Source: Monodelphis domestica (Eukaryota > Chordata > Mammalia > Didelphimorphia > Didelphidae). From it: a stretch of 64,000 nt of DNA. The notes beneath the pieces are model-generated. The model did no database searches. It was not told the DNA's origin and saw nothing but the letters and a program-made list of their open reading frames with translations. The translations under genes were made by a program, and so were the position numbers. The DNA lies in assembly GCF_027887165.1 (NCBI RefSeq), contig NC_077227.1, positions 77,148,488-77,212,487 on the forward strand, in the 5' to 3' direction. This document shows positions 10,946 through 22,735 of this stretch, one piece after another (positions within the stretch are counted from its first letter, which is position 1; each line of letters begins with the position of its first letter).

Positions 10946-11670
10946 AAAACATAAGTCCCAGAGAAGTTTCTGACCCATATAGAAAGAGAATTTCTTATAT
11001 GACTGAAATCACAGATCTAATATCAGTCCCTAAGCAAGCAAAATCTTGACTGCTGACAGAATTTACTTAAGAATGGTCCCCAAAAATGTATTATTTATTC
11101 CTCTCATGAACTGAAGAAACTGAATTTTCTGTTAATTTTTTCCTATAGTTTCTTCTACAAAGAGGAAAACTTTCCCTGGCTTCTGGTACCAACTGTGACC
11201 ATTTAGGCACACAGTAAATAGGTGTTTCTTGTTTGATGGAATTTCTTTGTCTGAGAAGACCAAAGTCTTGAGTCATCCCCAACTTCAAAAGGTGCTCTTA
11301 AAAAGGCAGCAGTTGAAAAAATAAAACCCTATCCTCAAAGCTTTTTAACCAAGAAGGGAAGCATGAAATGGTAGCTGTTTGAATCAGGGCAGCATCATGT
11401 CTTAGATATTTGAGGCATAGTTCCCATGAGAGGTAGAGTATATCCTAAGCTACCAAAACAAAAGAGGGCAAGAGCAAAGAGATATGCGCCTATCCTGGAA
11501 TCTCCCTCTCAAGTCAACTGGAATTAGAAATAGCAAAGCTGGAAAATAGAGAAAAAATATAGAACCAACCCATTCACTGTGTGCCCTGGGTCACCCAGCT
11601 CTTGTCTACACATGCTCTTAGAATTAGGACAAACACCAGCTAATCACTGTACATCTAAGGAATGTTGTGC
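10946..11670. other. Unassigned tract
   Basis: No recognised repeat or gene. A weak MIR-like 'ctgggtcacccagctcttg' occurs near 11588-11607. Confidence 0.45.
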
Positions 11671-11674
11671 TCCT

Positions 11675-11925
11675 CCTCACCAGATCTGGAATCAGACAAT
11701 CTGAATTTTCCTCTTACTACCTATGAGAGTTTGGACAAGTCACTGAACTTCTTGTTTTTCTCAAATCAGATAATATTTGTAATATTATCAAAGTGCCCAG
11801 CGCATAATAGGTCCTCTATTAATGCTTATTGCTTTCCCTCCTCTTTTTCTTTGGGACCTCAGTTTTTTCATCTATAAAATGAGGACAGTAAATAATCTCT
11901 AAGATTTTATGATTCTGATCCGTCT
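11675..11925 (+). mobile_element. Two abutting MIR fragments
   Basis: 11675-11835 carries 'gatctggaatcagacaatct', 'ggacaagtcactgaacttct' and a 'taataggtcctctattaatg' end. 11850-11925 repeats the middle part ('ttttttcatctataaaatga'). Confidence 0.65.
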
Positions 11926-11970
11926 ACCTTACTTCCATCTTCTAGGTTCATCTCTAGTTACTATCTTTAG

Positions 11971-12654
11971 CCTCTTCTGATTTCTTTTCTTTTAAAAAAT
12001 CCCACACTGTACACAGTAACAGCAATATTGTACAATGATCAACCGTGAAAGACTTGGCTACTCTCAGGAATATAATCGAGGACAATTCCGAAAGACATGG
12101 CAAAGAATGCTATCCATCTCCAGAGAAAAAACTATTGGAGTCAGAATGCAGATCAAAGCATACTATTTTTTATTTTAGTTTATTTGTTTTTACTTGGGGG
12201 TTTTGGTTTTATATAAGTATTCTCTTACCAAAAATGAAGAGTATGTTTTGCATGACAATATATGTATAATCCAGATCAAATTGCTTACCATCTCTGGAAG
12301 GGGGTAGGAAAGGGAAATAAACAATATGGATCTTATAACTTCAGAAAATATATGTGGAAAATGGTTATTACATGGAATTTTGAAAATAAAATATCTTTAT
12401 ATTAATTTATATTTTTATTTATTTATTTATATATTTAATATTTATATATTAAAAAGCTTTATCTTCTGTCTTAGAACCAATACTGTGTACTGATTCCAAG
12501 GCAGAAAAGTGATAAGGGCTAGGTAATGGGGATTAGGTGACTTGCCCAGAGTCACACAACTAGGAATTCATATTTGAACCCAGGACCTCCTGTCTCTAAG
12601 CCTGGCTCTTTATCCACTGGGCAACCCCGCTGCCCCCATCCTCTTCTGATTTCT
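11971..12654. mobile_element. Nested insertion: L1 in the tail of an antisense SINE
   Basis: A perfect 15-bp duplication CCTCTTCTGATTTCT bounds the unit (11971-11985 and 12640-12654). Inside are a T-rich stretch, an L1 3' end in forward orientation (about 11995-12420, from the 'gtacacagtaacagcaatat' block to 'aaataaaatatctttat'), an AT-rich remnant, then an antisense SINE-B (12448-12639). The simplest reading is that the SINE landed first, leaving the duplication and a poly-T tail on this strand, and the L1 then inserted into that tail. L1 endonuclease prefers TTTT/AA sites. Confidence 0.8.
12448..12639 (-). mobile_element. SINE-B copy, antisense
   Basis: 'cttagaaccaatactgtgta', 'gattccaaggcagaaaagtg', 'cagagtcacacaactaggaa' and 'tttatccactgggcaacc'. 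It is the right half of the nested unit 11971-12654. Confidence 0.9.
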
Positions 12655-13649
12655 AAAAGAATGATTCTTTCCTGTTCTACCTGGGTATCTTCCACTTTTC
12701 TAACCTTGGATGTAGGACCTTCTAGAACAGGGATGTCAAGTTTGGTCCATATTAGACTGTAGTTTCTCTCTCTTTTCACTGTAGTTTCTCTCTCTTTTCC
12801 TCCCCCGTGGAATATCATGTTGTTCTTTATCCTGACAGATGTGTTCGCGTGACACATCTTTGTGAAGATAAATATTTAGATAATATTTGTATAAATATGT
12901 AAGCTTTATCCATGGAAAACATCTATGCAGATTGAACTTAAGACAACTCTTCTAAAGATTGTCTTTTCCCCCTTTCCTCAGAAATAAAGATATTCAAGAG
13001 TCTAATTTCCTTCTGATCCAGTCTCCCCATTAGAGGGTTTTCTTCTCAACCTCTATGCCCTTTTTTGCCACCCAAAGTTTTCTCTGTAAGTCACCCTTTG
13101 GTCTCCATGGTTTCCATGCTTGGCATCACTCTCTACTTCTCCCCCCCCCCCAACCCTTCCCCTTAATAGTAACCCAAGTTGTCAGTGGCTCACAGTTTTT
13201 GCAACTGACAGTTCTACAGTGGAAATATCCTTGGGGCTTTAAAGCTTAGGCTGAACTGACCTGAATGAATTTAGGGGAAGCCACCTCCAGCTATTAGCAA
13301 ACTGCCAGTGGCTCCAAGTCATGGAAGCTAGGATTTCTAAGCAAAGGGAAGATATAGGAATTTAATGACCTGGAAGCAGCTCTGCACACAGCTCAGCTGG
13401 ATCCATCCTTCCTATTAGCCATTGCCGCTGCCCAGAGACAATTAACCCAACTCGACTTCAAGCGGCCTTGTGGAAAGGTCAGACATCAGCTATTGAATGG
13501 ATGCTGGGGCTGCTCCTCCACTTCTGTTCTCTATCTCATTGTCTGCCACTGGTCTTAAGACCTGGTCCCCTTTATCTTGTGACGGCTGGTTTTCTTTCCA
13601 TGCCCAGGACAAACCTTGTGGTGTGGCAAAGTGAAAAAGATGACTGGAC
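12655..13649. other. Unassigned tract with a 22-bp tandem duplication
   Basis: No gene or named repeat. Two identical 22-bp copies of an ACTGTAGTTTCTCTC... unit sit at 12756-12777 and 12778-12799. A 12-C run lies near 13141. Confidence 0.5.
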
Positions 13650-13802
13650 TTGGTCAAAAGAGCTGACTTTGGTTTCTAGCTCGGCTATTTTATGGGGTGA
13701 CTCCTTTGGGGAAATCACTTCACTTCTTCCTCATCTGTAAAAGAAGGTAGTGATTTGATCATTCTGAGTTCTCTTCCAACTCAAATATTCTGTGATTCTA
13801 TA
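13650..13802 (+). mobile_element. MIR-like SINE fragment
   Basis: 'gggaaatcacttcacttctt', 'cctcatctgtaaaagaagg' and 'ctcaaatattctgtgattct' are MIR 3' half motifs. Confidence 0.7.
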
Positions 13803-14059
13803 ACCGAGGTATCAAACTTGGACCATGATGTCAGAGCATCACATTCTAATCACTAGATGACCAGGGAAGACGTCAGGCCTTCCAAATGTCCTTCATTTTC
13901 TGAAATATCTCTTTCTTTGTTCATGATGCTTGCCATTCCCTCTGTAGGATGCTGTAGATTGGAAAGATGCTCTTTAAGGACGTATAAACCATCCTTGTCC
14001 CTTTGTGGACCAGAACAAGATGGGAAGAAAAGCAAAGCCACACTTTTCTCCCTTCTGGT

Positions 14060-14387
14060 TGTAAAAATTTAAATTATATCTCTAATAATAAAAATATTAT
14101 ATTTATGAGGTTTATTAAGGATTATTAGAAATCAAGGAATAAAGAAGATACAAAATAAAAACCAGGTGCCCATGGCTGATTAGCCCATTTGAAATCCCCA
14201 CACTTAGCTTACCACTATACTTGCTACATCATTGCAAAGGAAGGTGGGGGAGGGGAGGGTTTACTGCCAGGTAATACCAATTGTGATCTCGCCAACATGG
14301 AGACTTAGGAGAGATTATAGGGAATTCTGGGACATATCAAGGACTTCTGGGGAATGAAGTCTAGGGTTCAAAATCTCCATTTTTACA
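14060..14387. mobile_element. Solo LTR-like element, copy 2 (328 bp)
   Basis: Homologous over its whole length to 4952-5269. Its ends are intact: TGTAAAAAT at the left and ATTTTTACA at the right, a perfect 9-bp inverted repeat. TGGT occurs immediately outside both ends (14056-14059 and 14388-14391), a 4-bp duplication. There is no coding sequence. The pair of copies with different duplications proves independent insertions. Class I ERV solo LTR is favoured. A short non-autonomous DNA transposon is possible. Confidence 0.78.
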
Positions 14388-14391
14388 TGGT

Positions 14392-15624
14392 GATGATCTA
14401 TACATGAGATTCCAGGGAAGACTCCTTTAGAGGAAAGAATAAGCAAATTCTTTCTTGGCACATTATAAATGCTTTAAGAGCATATTACACAGACTTTGAA
14501 CTCCAGGACAAACTTACCTTCATGGACCCCAGAGAAAATGATGGTCCTGGTTTAGAAAGCTTGGCAGAGATTATAGAGGTACCCTCGATGATGAAATGAC
14601 CTTACCCTTAAACCCCTCCTGGCAAGTCAAGCCAGGCCACAGAATACCCAGTACTTAGCCAGAGGTTTCAGTTGCAAACCCACAACTCCATCAGAGAGTT
14701 CTGCTTCCTTTTCAGAGCCATCAAAGCCTACCCTTTATGGGCTGGAGCAAGTTTACCGCTTTTGTCAATCAATGACAATTTAGAGGGTAGATTCCAATCT
14801 GGGTGACTTCATAAAGAAGGGCTGGGACATGCTATTTGACAGCCCGCAGGACCAAAGCTCACACTTGATGAAGGAGTATGTAGAACGTCTTAATGAACCT
14901 CTGAAATCTGGCGAGGATTGAGGTGGGAAGGAGCAGACAGGTTCTAGTTTGGGGCAGCTTTTTGACTCTGAGCGTCTCCTCCCTAAACCGCTCCCAACCC
15001 TCCACGCTACATGCCAGCCTATACTGTGGTTCAATCATAGGCTAATTGCCTTTACTGCCACCACATAAGCACTACCACAAAAATAATATAGAATTTTAGT
15101 TTTCTATGTTTAGAAAAAAACAAAAATATAAATGGGGAGTCTCGAATAAAAATAAAAAGGGTGTAGAAGTCAATGGAAGGTGCCTTGAAAAGGCAAAGGA
15201 AGATATTGTAAGATTTGATGACCCAGGCTGCTATCAGTCTTCAGGTGAAAACGCTGAACCCTTCCCATTCTCTACCCAATATAGCTTCTAATGGTCAATG
15301 ATCAACAGTCACAGAGACAAGTAAGTCTTCTTGACTTTCATAGAAACAACAGCAAGCAGAAAGCTTGATTGGGATATGCCTTGTCGTATCTGATGGACTG
15401 AATTTAATCTTGAGATCGTCTCTTTAATGATTATCTCTATGACTTATGTCCCCTCCTCTGAGTCATTCCTAAGAACTGCAGAATCTGACTCAAGCCTCTT
15501 CCAGGCTCCTAAAAGCACGGAGGCTAACAAAAGCATTAGACATAGATTGTGTGTTTTTTAGGGAAGGGTCTCATTTCTTTGCCTTTTTATCAGTGCATAA
15601 GTTTTAATGATCCCTTTCAGGGAG

Positions 15625-15626
<2 letters not shown>
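14392..15626. other. Unassigned, apparently single-copy tract
   Basis: About 1.2 kb without recognised repeats. No frame longer than about 85 codons. It separates the LTR from the CT array. Confidence 0.5.
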
Positions 15627-16101
<475 letters not shown>

Positions 16102-18825
16102 ATCTTCAGAGCTGCCCTTCCTAGAAGCTCTGTCTTCTCCTTTCTATTACAGATTTGTCTCAAGCTTTCTTCTGACTCATAAGGGGGAGGAGAAGCTACG
16201 CAAGCTCCTCCAGAAATGCTTGGTCCTTAATGCCCCCAGTTTTAAAAAATTGCCATTTTTGCAAATTATAATGTAGGTGTATATTTAACCTGTAGATACA
16301 TATTATACAACATTCATGAATTACACTTATCAGAGTTAGATGCAGAGTATACCAGCTAATTAAATCCCATACAAGTATATATTGCACACCATCATCATAT
16401 GGTAGATTTAGGTATAGTCAACCTTGCATACCCTTTATTATTTGTGCTCTATCCTTCTCCAAAGGCACCATTAGGTTATGTGAGTTCCATTTTCACTCAT
16501 AACTCCCAAGAAATCATATACCAACTTACTCACTTGCCAGAAAGTCCCAGAAATATTTTGGTGACAATGCCCATTTTGATCATTCTGTCTCTAAATCCTT
16601 TGGGAATGACTAGATGTCCTTGAGTCTCCATGTTGAGTGTGTGGGCCAGTGATACCTCCCTAGCTCCTAAAGGACCAAATTCCTAGTATCCCCTATTTCC
16701 TTGGGACTTCCAAAGTTGGATAATAGGAAGGGAAAAGATAGCTTTTTAATTTATCCTTGCTCCTGTCCCCTTTGGACTGGATCAATCAGATATATATATA
16801 TATATAGAACTAGCCTATTTTTGATCCTATGGTGACCAGTGGGCAGTCTCCTAGGAGACAGACCCACCTCTGGTGTGGCTTGAGAGAAGGTTCTTCCCAA
16901 GTCACCAAAGCGTTTCCATACTGCTAAAGGACTCAACACTGCTGACTGAAAAGTTCCAGGGGAGCAAAAGGGCCAGAGCCAGGGCCAGAGTAGGGATGTT
17001 TTTACCAGGGAGATGTATGTATGCCTGAAGTTACTAAAAGATTTCTAGACTACTGAAGGAGATAGATATACATCTTGGGACAGATCACTACCACCACCAC
17101 CACCAGCAGCCACAGCACTGCTTGGGTCTGGGTTGTCAGGATATAAATCATTCCCTGGGACAGTATTATCAGCGGTTTCCTAATTTTCTTTCCTAAAGCA
17201 AAACTCCAGTAATCTCATGCTAGTTATAGCCCTGGGGGCAATCTAACAATCCTTCCCCATCCACCAACTATGCACTTAAGTGTAATTTCCTTATCATTTG
17301 GACTTTGATCTAATACTCTCTGAACAGACAACCTTCTTGTGCCACATGTCCAGTTATAAGTGGTGGATAAGGCTACCATAGAGTCCAAATCCTTAACTCT
17401 TCTGTGATACTATTCTGTTGACCAAGTGTCTAATACCCCTAATAGACATTTCAAAATGGCCCCAGGAATAGGTCAACCGTCCCATAAAATCAATGCATTT
17501 TAGTGATTTAGATTGGAGTGCTTCTATAACAGTCCACTATCTTGTGTTTTCCTGTGGTACCAAGAGTTCAAATTTATTCCAGTTCCCAACAGCAAATTGG
17601 AGCATAATTTTTTTTTTGAGCAGAAGCCATAGCTAGATGGTAGCTAAACACTTAAAGATCTCTAAGGGAATTGTAAGATAGTTGGGAATCTCCATAATTT
17701 CTCCATCTATGGAAATGCCAAATCATAGACCAATATGTAGCTGTAACTCTTGCCCAAACATTGACATGAACTGAGTATGGCTTGTGGTGTCATTCCTGGT
17801 GGTATAAGCATGCTCTAGAGATGACTCCTCCAAGCTTTCTGTTTGGTCACAGTGACTCCAACATATTCATGAGAGTGTGATTGAAATTCACCAATTGAAG
17901 GAATTCTTCAAGATGGTATCAGTATTAGATTTTTTTGATCAGGTTAGAGTAGTTTACCTTCAAAACATCCATATTCATCAGAAGGAATGCTTCTAGGGAA
18001 GCCAGAAATGCTTCTCCCATTGTACTGTGGTCATTCTAGAAGCCTTCTTGGTTCTTGGTTGGGTAGGCTAGTATGAACTTGGTGAGATGGCCCTTCAACA
18101 ACAGCATTTGCAATAACAATTCATATTCCAATGCCTTCTAGGAATGATCACTCCAAATACAAAAGCTTACCACCTCTTATACTCTTCAGATTTAGGCTTT
18201 ATGTTTGTTGGGTATGTCCATAGACATTTAGGGCCAGTAGAGTTTTTGCCTATTTTTATTTGATATTTGCTAAGTCCAGAATTTTGAAAAACTCTCTGCA
18301 CTCTCTCTAGAGCTTTCTTTTTACCCCAAATATCCAAAATCAATGTAGAAGGATTTTATAACCAGGAATTGGTAGGCTTTGGATAGCACTCATTTCTTTT
18401 CCATGTCTCATATAAGACTGTTTATAATTTGATTCAGTAATTGACTCCATTGCAGTCAGGACTCCAATTTCCACCTTTCTCTTAATAATGACATGTCCTC
18501 AAAGAGCTGAGCCTGATTAATGAAGGAGCAGGCCACCATCTCTTGGCCAATATCACTACTTCTAGGCCCTATCTTGCAATTTGGGTATAACAACATTGTA
18601 AAGAAAAGCAACTTTGGAAGATTTGAGAATTCAGATCAATGCAATGATAACCAACTATTATTCTAGAGAATGAACTGTGCTTCCCTTTTCTCAACAGGAA
18701 GGTGATGGACTCACAATACAGAACAAGATATATATTTTCAGACAGACACAGCTAATTTGTGAATATGTTTTTCTTGACCATGAACATTTGTTTCAAGAGA
18801 TTTCTTTTTCTTTACCAATAGGGAA
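16102..18825. other. Large unassigned tract, possibly an old retroelement
   Basis: About 2.7 kb without a repeat I can name. It includes a short TA run at 16790-16806 and a CAC/CAG patch at 17091-17120. The minus strand of 17160-18720 has stretches that look like decayed coding sequence, but I could not match conserved protease, RT or integrase motifs, so no assignment is made. Confidence 0.4.
18249..18295 (+). repeat. Local direct repeat, copy 1
   Basis: 47 bp with the core AAGTCCAGAATTTTGAAAAA, repeated with a 3-base gap and few changes at 19123-19165. The homology does not visibly extend beyond the block. Confidence 0.8.
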
Positions 18826-18903
<78 letters not shown>

Positions 18904-18955
18904 AGAAGGAGAGAGAGAAGGAGAGAGAGAAGGAGAGAGAGAGAGGGAGAGAGAG
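18826..18955. repeat. (GT)n(GA)n compound microsatellite
   Basis: A GT run of about 16 bp switches to GA, then to GAGAAGGA variants. The coding frames across it are artefacts. Confidence 0.96.
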
Positions 18956-19122
18956 GTGAACAGATGGAATTCCCCCCCTCCCCCCCACTGCCAAAAGACA
19001 AGCAACCCAGCTTTGAAAGCTACAAGTTGAAATAAATACTAAAATATAAAAAACAACTGCTGTAATAGAGATCTGCAGTTTTATATACAATCCTCTTTTC
19101 CAGGCTATTTCATATTTGGAAA

Positions 19123-19165
19123 TGCCTATTTTATTTGGTATTTAAGTCCAGAATTTTGAAAAACT
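19123..19165 (+). repeat. Local direct repeat, copy 2
   Basis: Second copy of the 18249-18295 block, 43 bp, same orientation, about 870 bp away. Confidence 0.8.
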
Positions 19166-19289
19166 AAGTACTTAAGAAAACAAAAACATATATGATCTCT
19201 ACTCTTAGGGAGGAAAAACAGATAAAAGCAGATGAACCAGAAAAATATTTATCGTTTAAAGAAAAGAATATAAACTTTTTGAATGCAGA

Positions 19290-19365
19290 TGTTTCATTTT
19301 TAATTTGTATTCCATTGGTATTGCCTATCATATAATAGGTGTTTAATAAAAGTCTGTTTATTGGT
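19290..19365 (+). mobile_element. L2/MIR-type 3' tail fragment
   Basis: 'aatttgtattccattggtat' and 'ataataggtgtttaataaaa' match the shared L2/MIR 3' terminus. Confidence 0.5.
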
Positions 19366-20604
19366 TGTCTAAAACAGACGTCTCTCATTATGGACCCTAT
19401 CCTTCTCAACGAAGCCCAAGGTCACAAGCTGATTCATACTGAGTTTGTCATCTACTAAAATCTCAAGATAATTCTTATATGAAATTTTGCCTAGTCATGT
19501 CTCTTCATCCTGTACTTGTGAAATTAATTTTTAAAACCTAAATGATAGACTTTACATTTATTTCCATTAAATTGAATCGTATTAAATGTGGCCATCATTT
19601 TATCATGTTCAAATCTTTTAGGATTATGACTTATCATCCAATATGTTAACCATCCCCCCAAGCTCCTTGTAGTTTGCAAATTTGAGGAATATGCCAGTTA
19701 TATCTTTATCCAAGTCATTGATAAAAATGCTAAATAACCCAGGATCCAGATAGTTCCTGAGGTGGAAGGTTAAGTATTCTATTACCACCTTTTAAGTTGA
19801 TCTATTCATAATGATTTTTTGGGTCCAGCCATTTGACTATCCAAATGTGTACCATCTGGTAACATACCCATCTTATGCCCAAGAATAAGTAAGCTACTTT
19901 GTCAAATACTTGATAGAAATTGAGTTACATTTTAGTGTGTCCTTCATCTCCTCTGCCTAAAAAGAGAATAAGGTTTGTTTGACATGACCTGTTCTTAATG
20001 AAACCACAGTAGAGGGGCTCTTCATGATCATCATGTCCCTTCCTAAATGCTCCCAAGAAATTCTTTGAATAACACATTCTAGAATTTTGGGAGGAATAGA
20101 AGTTTCAGACCTTTAAAAAATTAGAATATTTGCCTTTCTTCTGTACTGCAGAACCTCACCATTATCCATTCTCTTGGAAAGATAATCAATTGTGGCTTAA
20201 ATCAGCAACTGTATTCAGGTGACTGGTAGTATAACCCCCAAGACATTATCACTTTTGTTTTTTCCTCCCTTGATATTTACCATACATACCTCCTCCAGCT
20301 TCTGGATTTCTTTGGGAGGATATCTTCTTAACATTTAATACTAACTCACAACTCCTTTATGTGTTATTTTCATCTGAATATCATTTCATAGTCATATTCC
20401 TGTTATAAATCCCTTCACACCAAGTCTCAGTGATATTTTGAAGCTAAATTTGACTCCCTATGTTAAAATCTCTAGTTCATTCTATTTATTACCAAAAACT
20501 TTGCACATTTGTATGTAAATATCTGAGGGCATAGATTTTATTGGTGATTCGTGTCCAAGATATTATCTCCTGTGAATTACTGGTCTTCTTTGCTGTTGGA
20601 ATAG

Positions 20605-20833
20605 TAATAGCTAAGATTTACATAAAACTGCAAGGCTTACAAAACACTTTTCATAAATAACCTCATTTGAGTCAACCAAGAAACTGGTACAGGTGTTTGT
20701 CACCCCTGTTTTATACAACAGGAATGAAGGCTCAAAGAAATTAACACATCTAGTAAGTGTTAGAAGTGAAGTTTAATCCCAAGTATCTTTGGAATCTAAG
20801 GTCAGGGCTCTTTTCATTACAGCACACTGTCTT
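20605..20833 (-). mobile_element. MIR-like SINE, antisense, inside CR1/L3
   Basis: 'atagctaagatttacataaa', 'gcaaggcttacaaaacactt' and 'aaattaacacatctagtaag' are antisense MIR motifs. Confidence 0.75.
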
Positions 20834-20839
20834 ATTTTT

Positions 20840-20950
20840 CATCATCATCATCAAGCATTTATTATTAAATACCTACTATGTGTCAGTTACTGGACTGAAG
20901 ATGCAAAGAAAAGCAAAAACACAGTCCTTGCAACTTTATGTCCATTAGGA
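20840..20950 (+). mobile_element. Fragment of ancient interspersed repeat (5' part)
   Basis: 'aatacctactatgtgtcagt' and 'agatgcaaagaaaagcaaaa' followed by 'cacagtccttg' match the 5' part of the repeat at 28618-28867. Confidence 0.5.
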
Positions 20951-21099
20951 CTCCCAAGATAGTGGCGCTCACTATTAATATTGGAAAATTCTAGCATCAA
21001 GACAAGAAATCATTGATAACTTTGAAGAAGGCAGTATCAATTAATGATGAGGTCAAAAGCCAGATTTTGGTTTATGTCTACTCTGTTCTGTGGGATCTG

Positions 21100-21340
21100 G
21101 CTAGAAATATATATATATATATATTTTAATATGGAGAGATATATACTTATAGATATTTTAATATATCAATAATAGATTTATAAATATATATTTTGATATA
21201 TAGAAATATATTTTATATAAATGTTTATAGCATGTGCATGTAATACAATATATTTTGTATTTACACACGTATATATGTTTATATGTATGTGTATTTTTGT
21301 ACATGTATACATACACATGAATTATGTTTGTATACATGTA
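21100..21340. repeat. AT-rich TA/TATG irregular repeat
   Basis: A TA run at 21105-21124 followed by degenerate ATATTT, TATG and TACA tracts. No gene. Confidence 0.8.
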
Positions 21341-22029
21341 TATGTAGCTTCCTTTTTCTCCCTCTATTTTCCATGTAGCTCTTGCCTAAATTAAAAAATT
21401 TCCTGGAAGATGTCTTTTCATCCTTGGTTTCATTAGGTGAATTCCATCCTTGATCAAGAGCCCATCATTCCTATATTTTAAACCACGATCCAGAATCCAA
21501 ATCTCATCCTCACCTGCCACTTCTTAACCACTCCTTCACTTTCTCAATCTGCCATTTATTCCTGAAAACACCACCTAATCCCCTGAGAGTCTTCAGGTTT
21601 TTGCCCAAGATTTCATAATCTTTAGCTGTGATTTTCTAGTTTCCTGCTGTCAAGATTGTTTGTTCCCACATGAATCACCAGGATTGGTCATCAGGTTTGA
21701 AGAGTCTCAGGAGGCTCTCTCTCATGAAGACTGCAGCCTCCTCTAAGTGTATTTTTCAGGCTGACAAATAGGCACTTCAATATTCCTCCAAAGGAAGTCA
21801 CCAACCATTATGGCTTGTCTCTCCTTCTGATCATTAATGGATAACCTTTTTCTTGATAGTGCCTGTGGGTATGCATCATCATTCTTTGAAGCATCAAAAA
21901 CTGCTTCTTCCTGAGAAAGTTTAATCCCCCATCCTTTTCTAAATGCCCACCTATTACTCTAAATGTTTGCTGGTCCTTTCTGTGTCATATTTTTCTACCC
22001 TCCAACCTCTTGACACAGATTATTTCCTT

Positions 22030-22525
22030 CTAAGAGCAGCAAGTAGGTAGAGAGAACAGAGCACCGAGCTTGTAGCCAGGAGATCAAATCTAGCCTCAGA
22101 TACTTGCTAGCTGTGTGACTCTGGGAAAATCATGTAACTTTGTTTGCCTCAGTTTCTGTAAAATGAGTTGGAGGAGAAAATGGCAAATCACTTAACTTTG
22201 CCTCAATTTCTCAATTTCTCTAAAATGACTTGGAGAAGAAAATGGCAAATCTCTTAACTTTGTTTGCCCCAGTTTCTCAATTTCTATTAAATGAGTTGGA
22301 GAAGAAAATGGCAAATCACTTAACCTTGTTTGCCTCCTTTTCTCAATTTCGATAAAATGAGTTGGAAAAGAAATGGCAAATCATTTAACCTTGTTTGCCT
22401 CCATTTCTCAATTTCAATAAAATGAGTTGGAGAAGAAAATGGCAAACCACTCCAGTATCTTCACCAAGAAAATCTAGAATATGGTCATTGAAGGTCAGAC
22501 ATGACTGAAAAAGACTGAGCATTCT
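22030..22525 (+). mobile_element. SINE-A with internal minisatellite expansion
   Basis: The left end ('cagagcaccgagcttgtagc', 'tacttgctagctgtgtgact') and the right end ('ggcaaaccactccagtatct' through 'catgactgaaaaagactgag') are those of one SINE copy of the type called SINE-A here (compare 24675-24905). Between them the segment CAAATCACTTAAC...GAGAAGAAAATGG is repeated about five times. The GGCAAA marker recurs at 22182, 22244, 22310, 22375 and 22441, a period of 62-66 bp. In ordinary copies this segment occurs once. Confidence 0.92.
22115..22450 (+). repeat. Minisatellite derived from SINE interior, ~65 bp x 5
   Basis: Five tandem units, each diverged by several substitutions and small indels. 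The junction joins the 'aagtcacttaacc' part of the SINE to 'ggcaaaccactcc' through shared CAAxxCACT bases, so slippage or unequal exchange at microhomology is the likely cause. Confidence 0.9.
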
Positions 22526-22547
22526 TTGAAAGAATATTTAGGATGTA

Positions 22548-22735
22548 AGAATCAAAGACCTTATAAGCCATATGGTTAAACCCCTCAATTTATAGATGAG
22601 GAAACTGAGGCTAGGGGAGTCACACAGGGTCACATAGCCAGCAGGTGTCAGAGACAGGCAGAGTATGAACCAAGATCTTCTTGCATCTAAGTCAAAGCCT
22701 TTATCTCTAACAACATGGTGCATCTCATCTTCCCA
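22548..22735 (-). mobile_element. MIR-like SINE, antisense
   Basis: 'atagatgaggaaactgaggc', 'cacacagggtcacatagcca' and 'aagcctttatctctaacaac'. Confidence 0.75.

Larger units (their letters stand above)
19400..22015 (-). mobile_element. CR1/L3 LINE, antisense, interrupted
   Basis: Plus-strand text is the reverse complement of a CR1/L3 LINE. Anchors are 'atccaagtcattgataaaaa' (19720), 'tttgtcaaatacttgataga' (19897), 'catgacctgttcttaatgaa' (19983), 'aacacattctagaattttgg' (20071), and further on 'cacatgaatcaccaggattg' (21667) and 'aagtcaccaaccattatggc' (21796). The order runs 3' to 5' of the element. It is interrupted at 20600-21340 by a MIR, an ancient-repeat fragment and an AT-rich tract. All frames are destroyed. 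Confidence 0.8.

Noticed and set aside
17160..18720. Ty3/gypsy or ERV pol on the minus strand
   Set aside because: I tried translating and looked for protease, reverse transcriptase and integrase motifs. None was convincing, so it is left unassigned.
18677..19090. Arg-Glu and Ser-Leu frames near 18.8 kb
   Set aside because: They cross the GT/GA microsatellite and have no conserved part.
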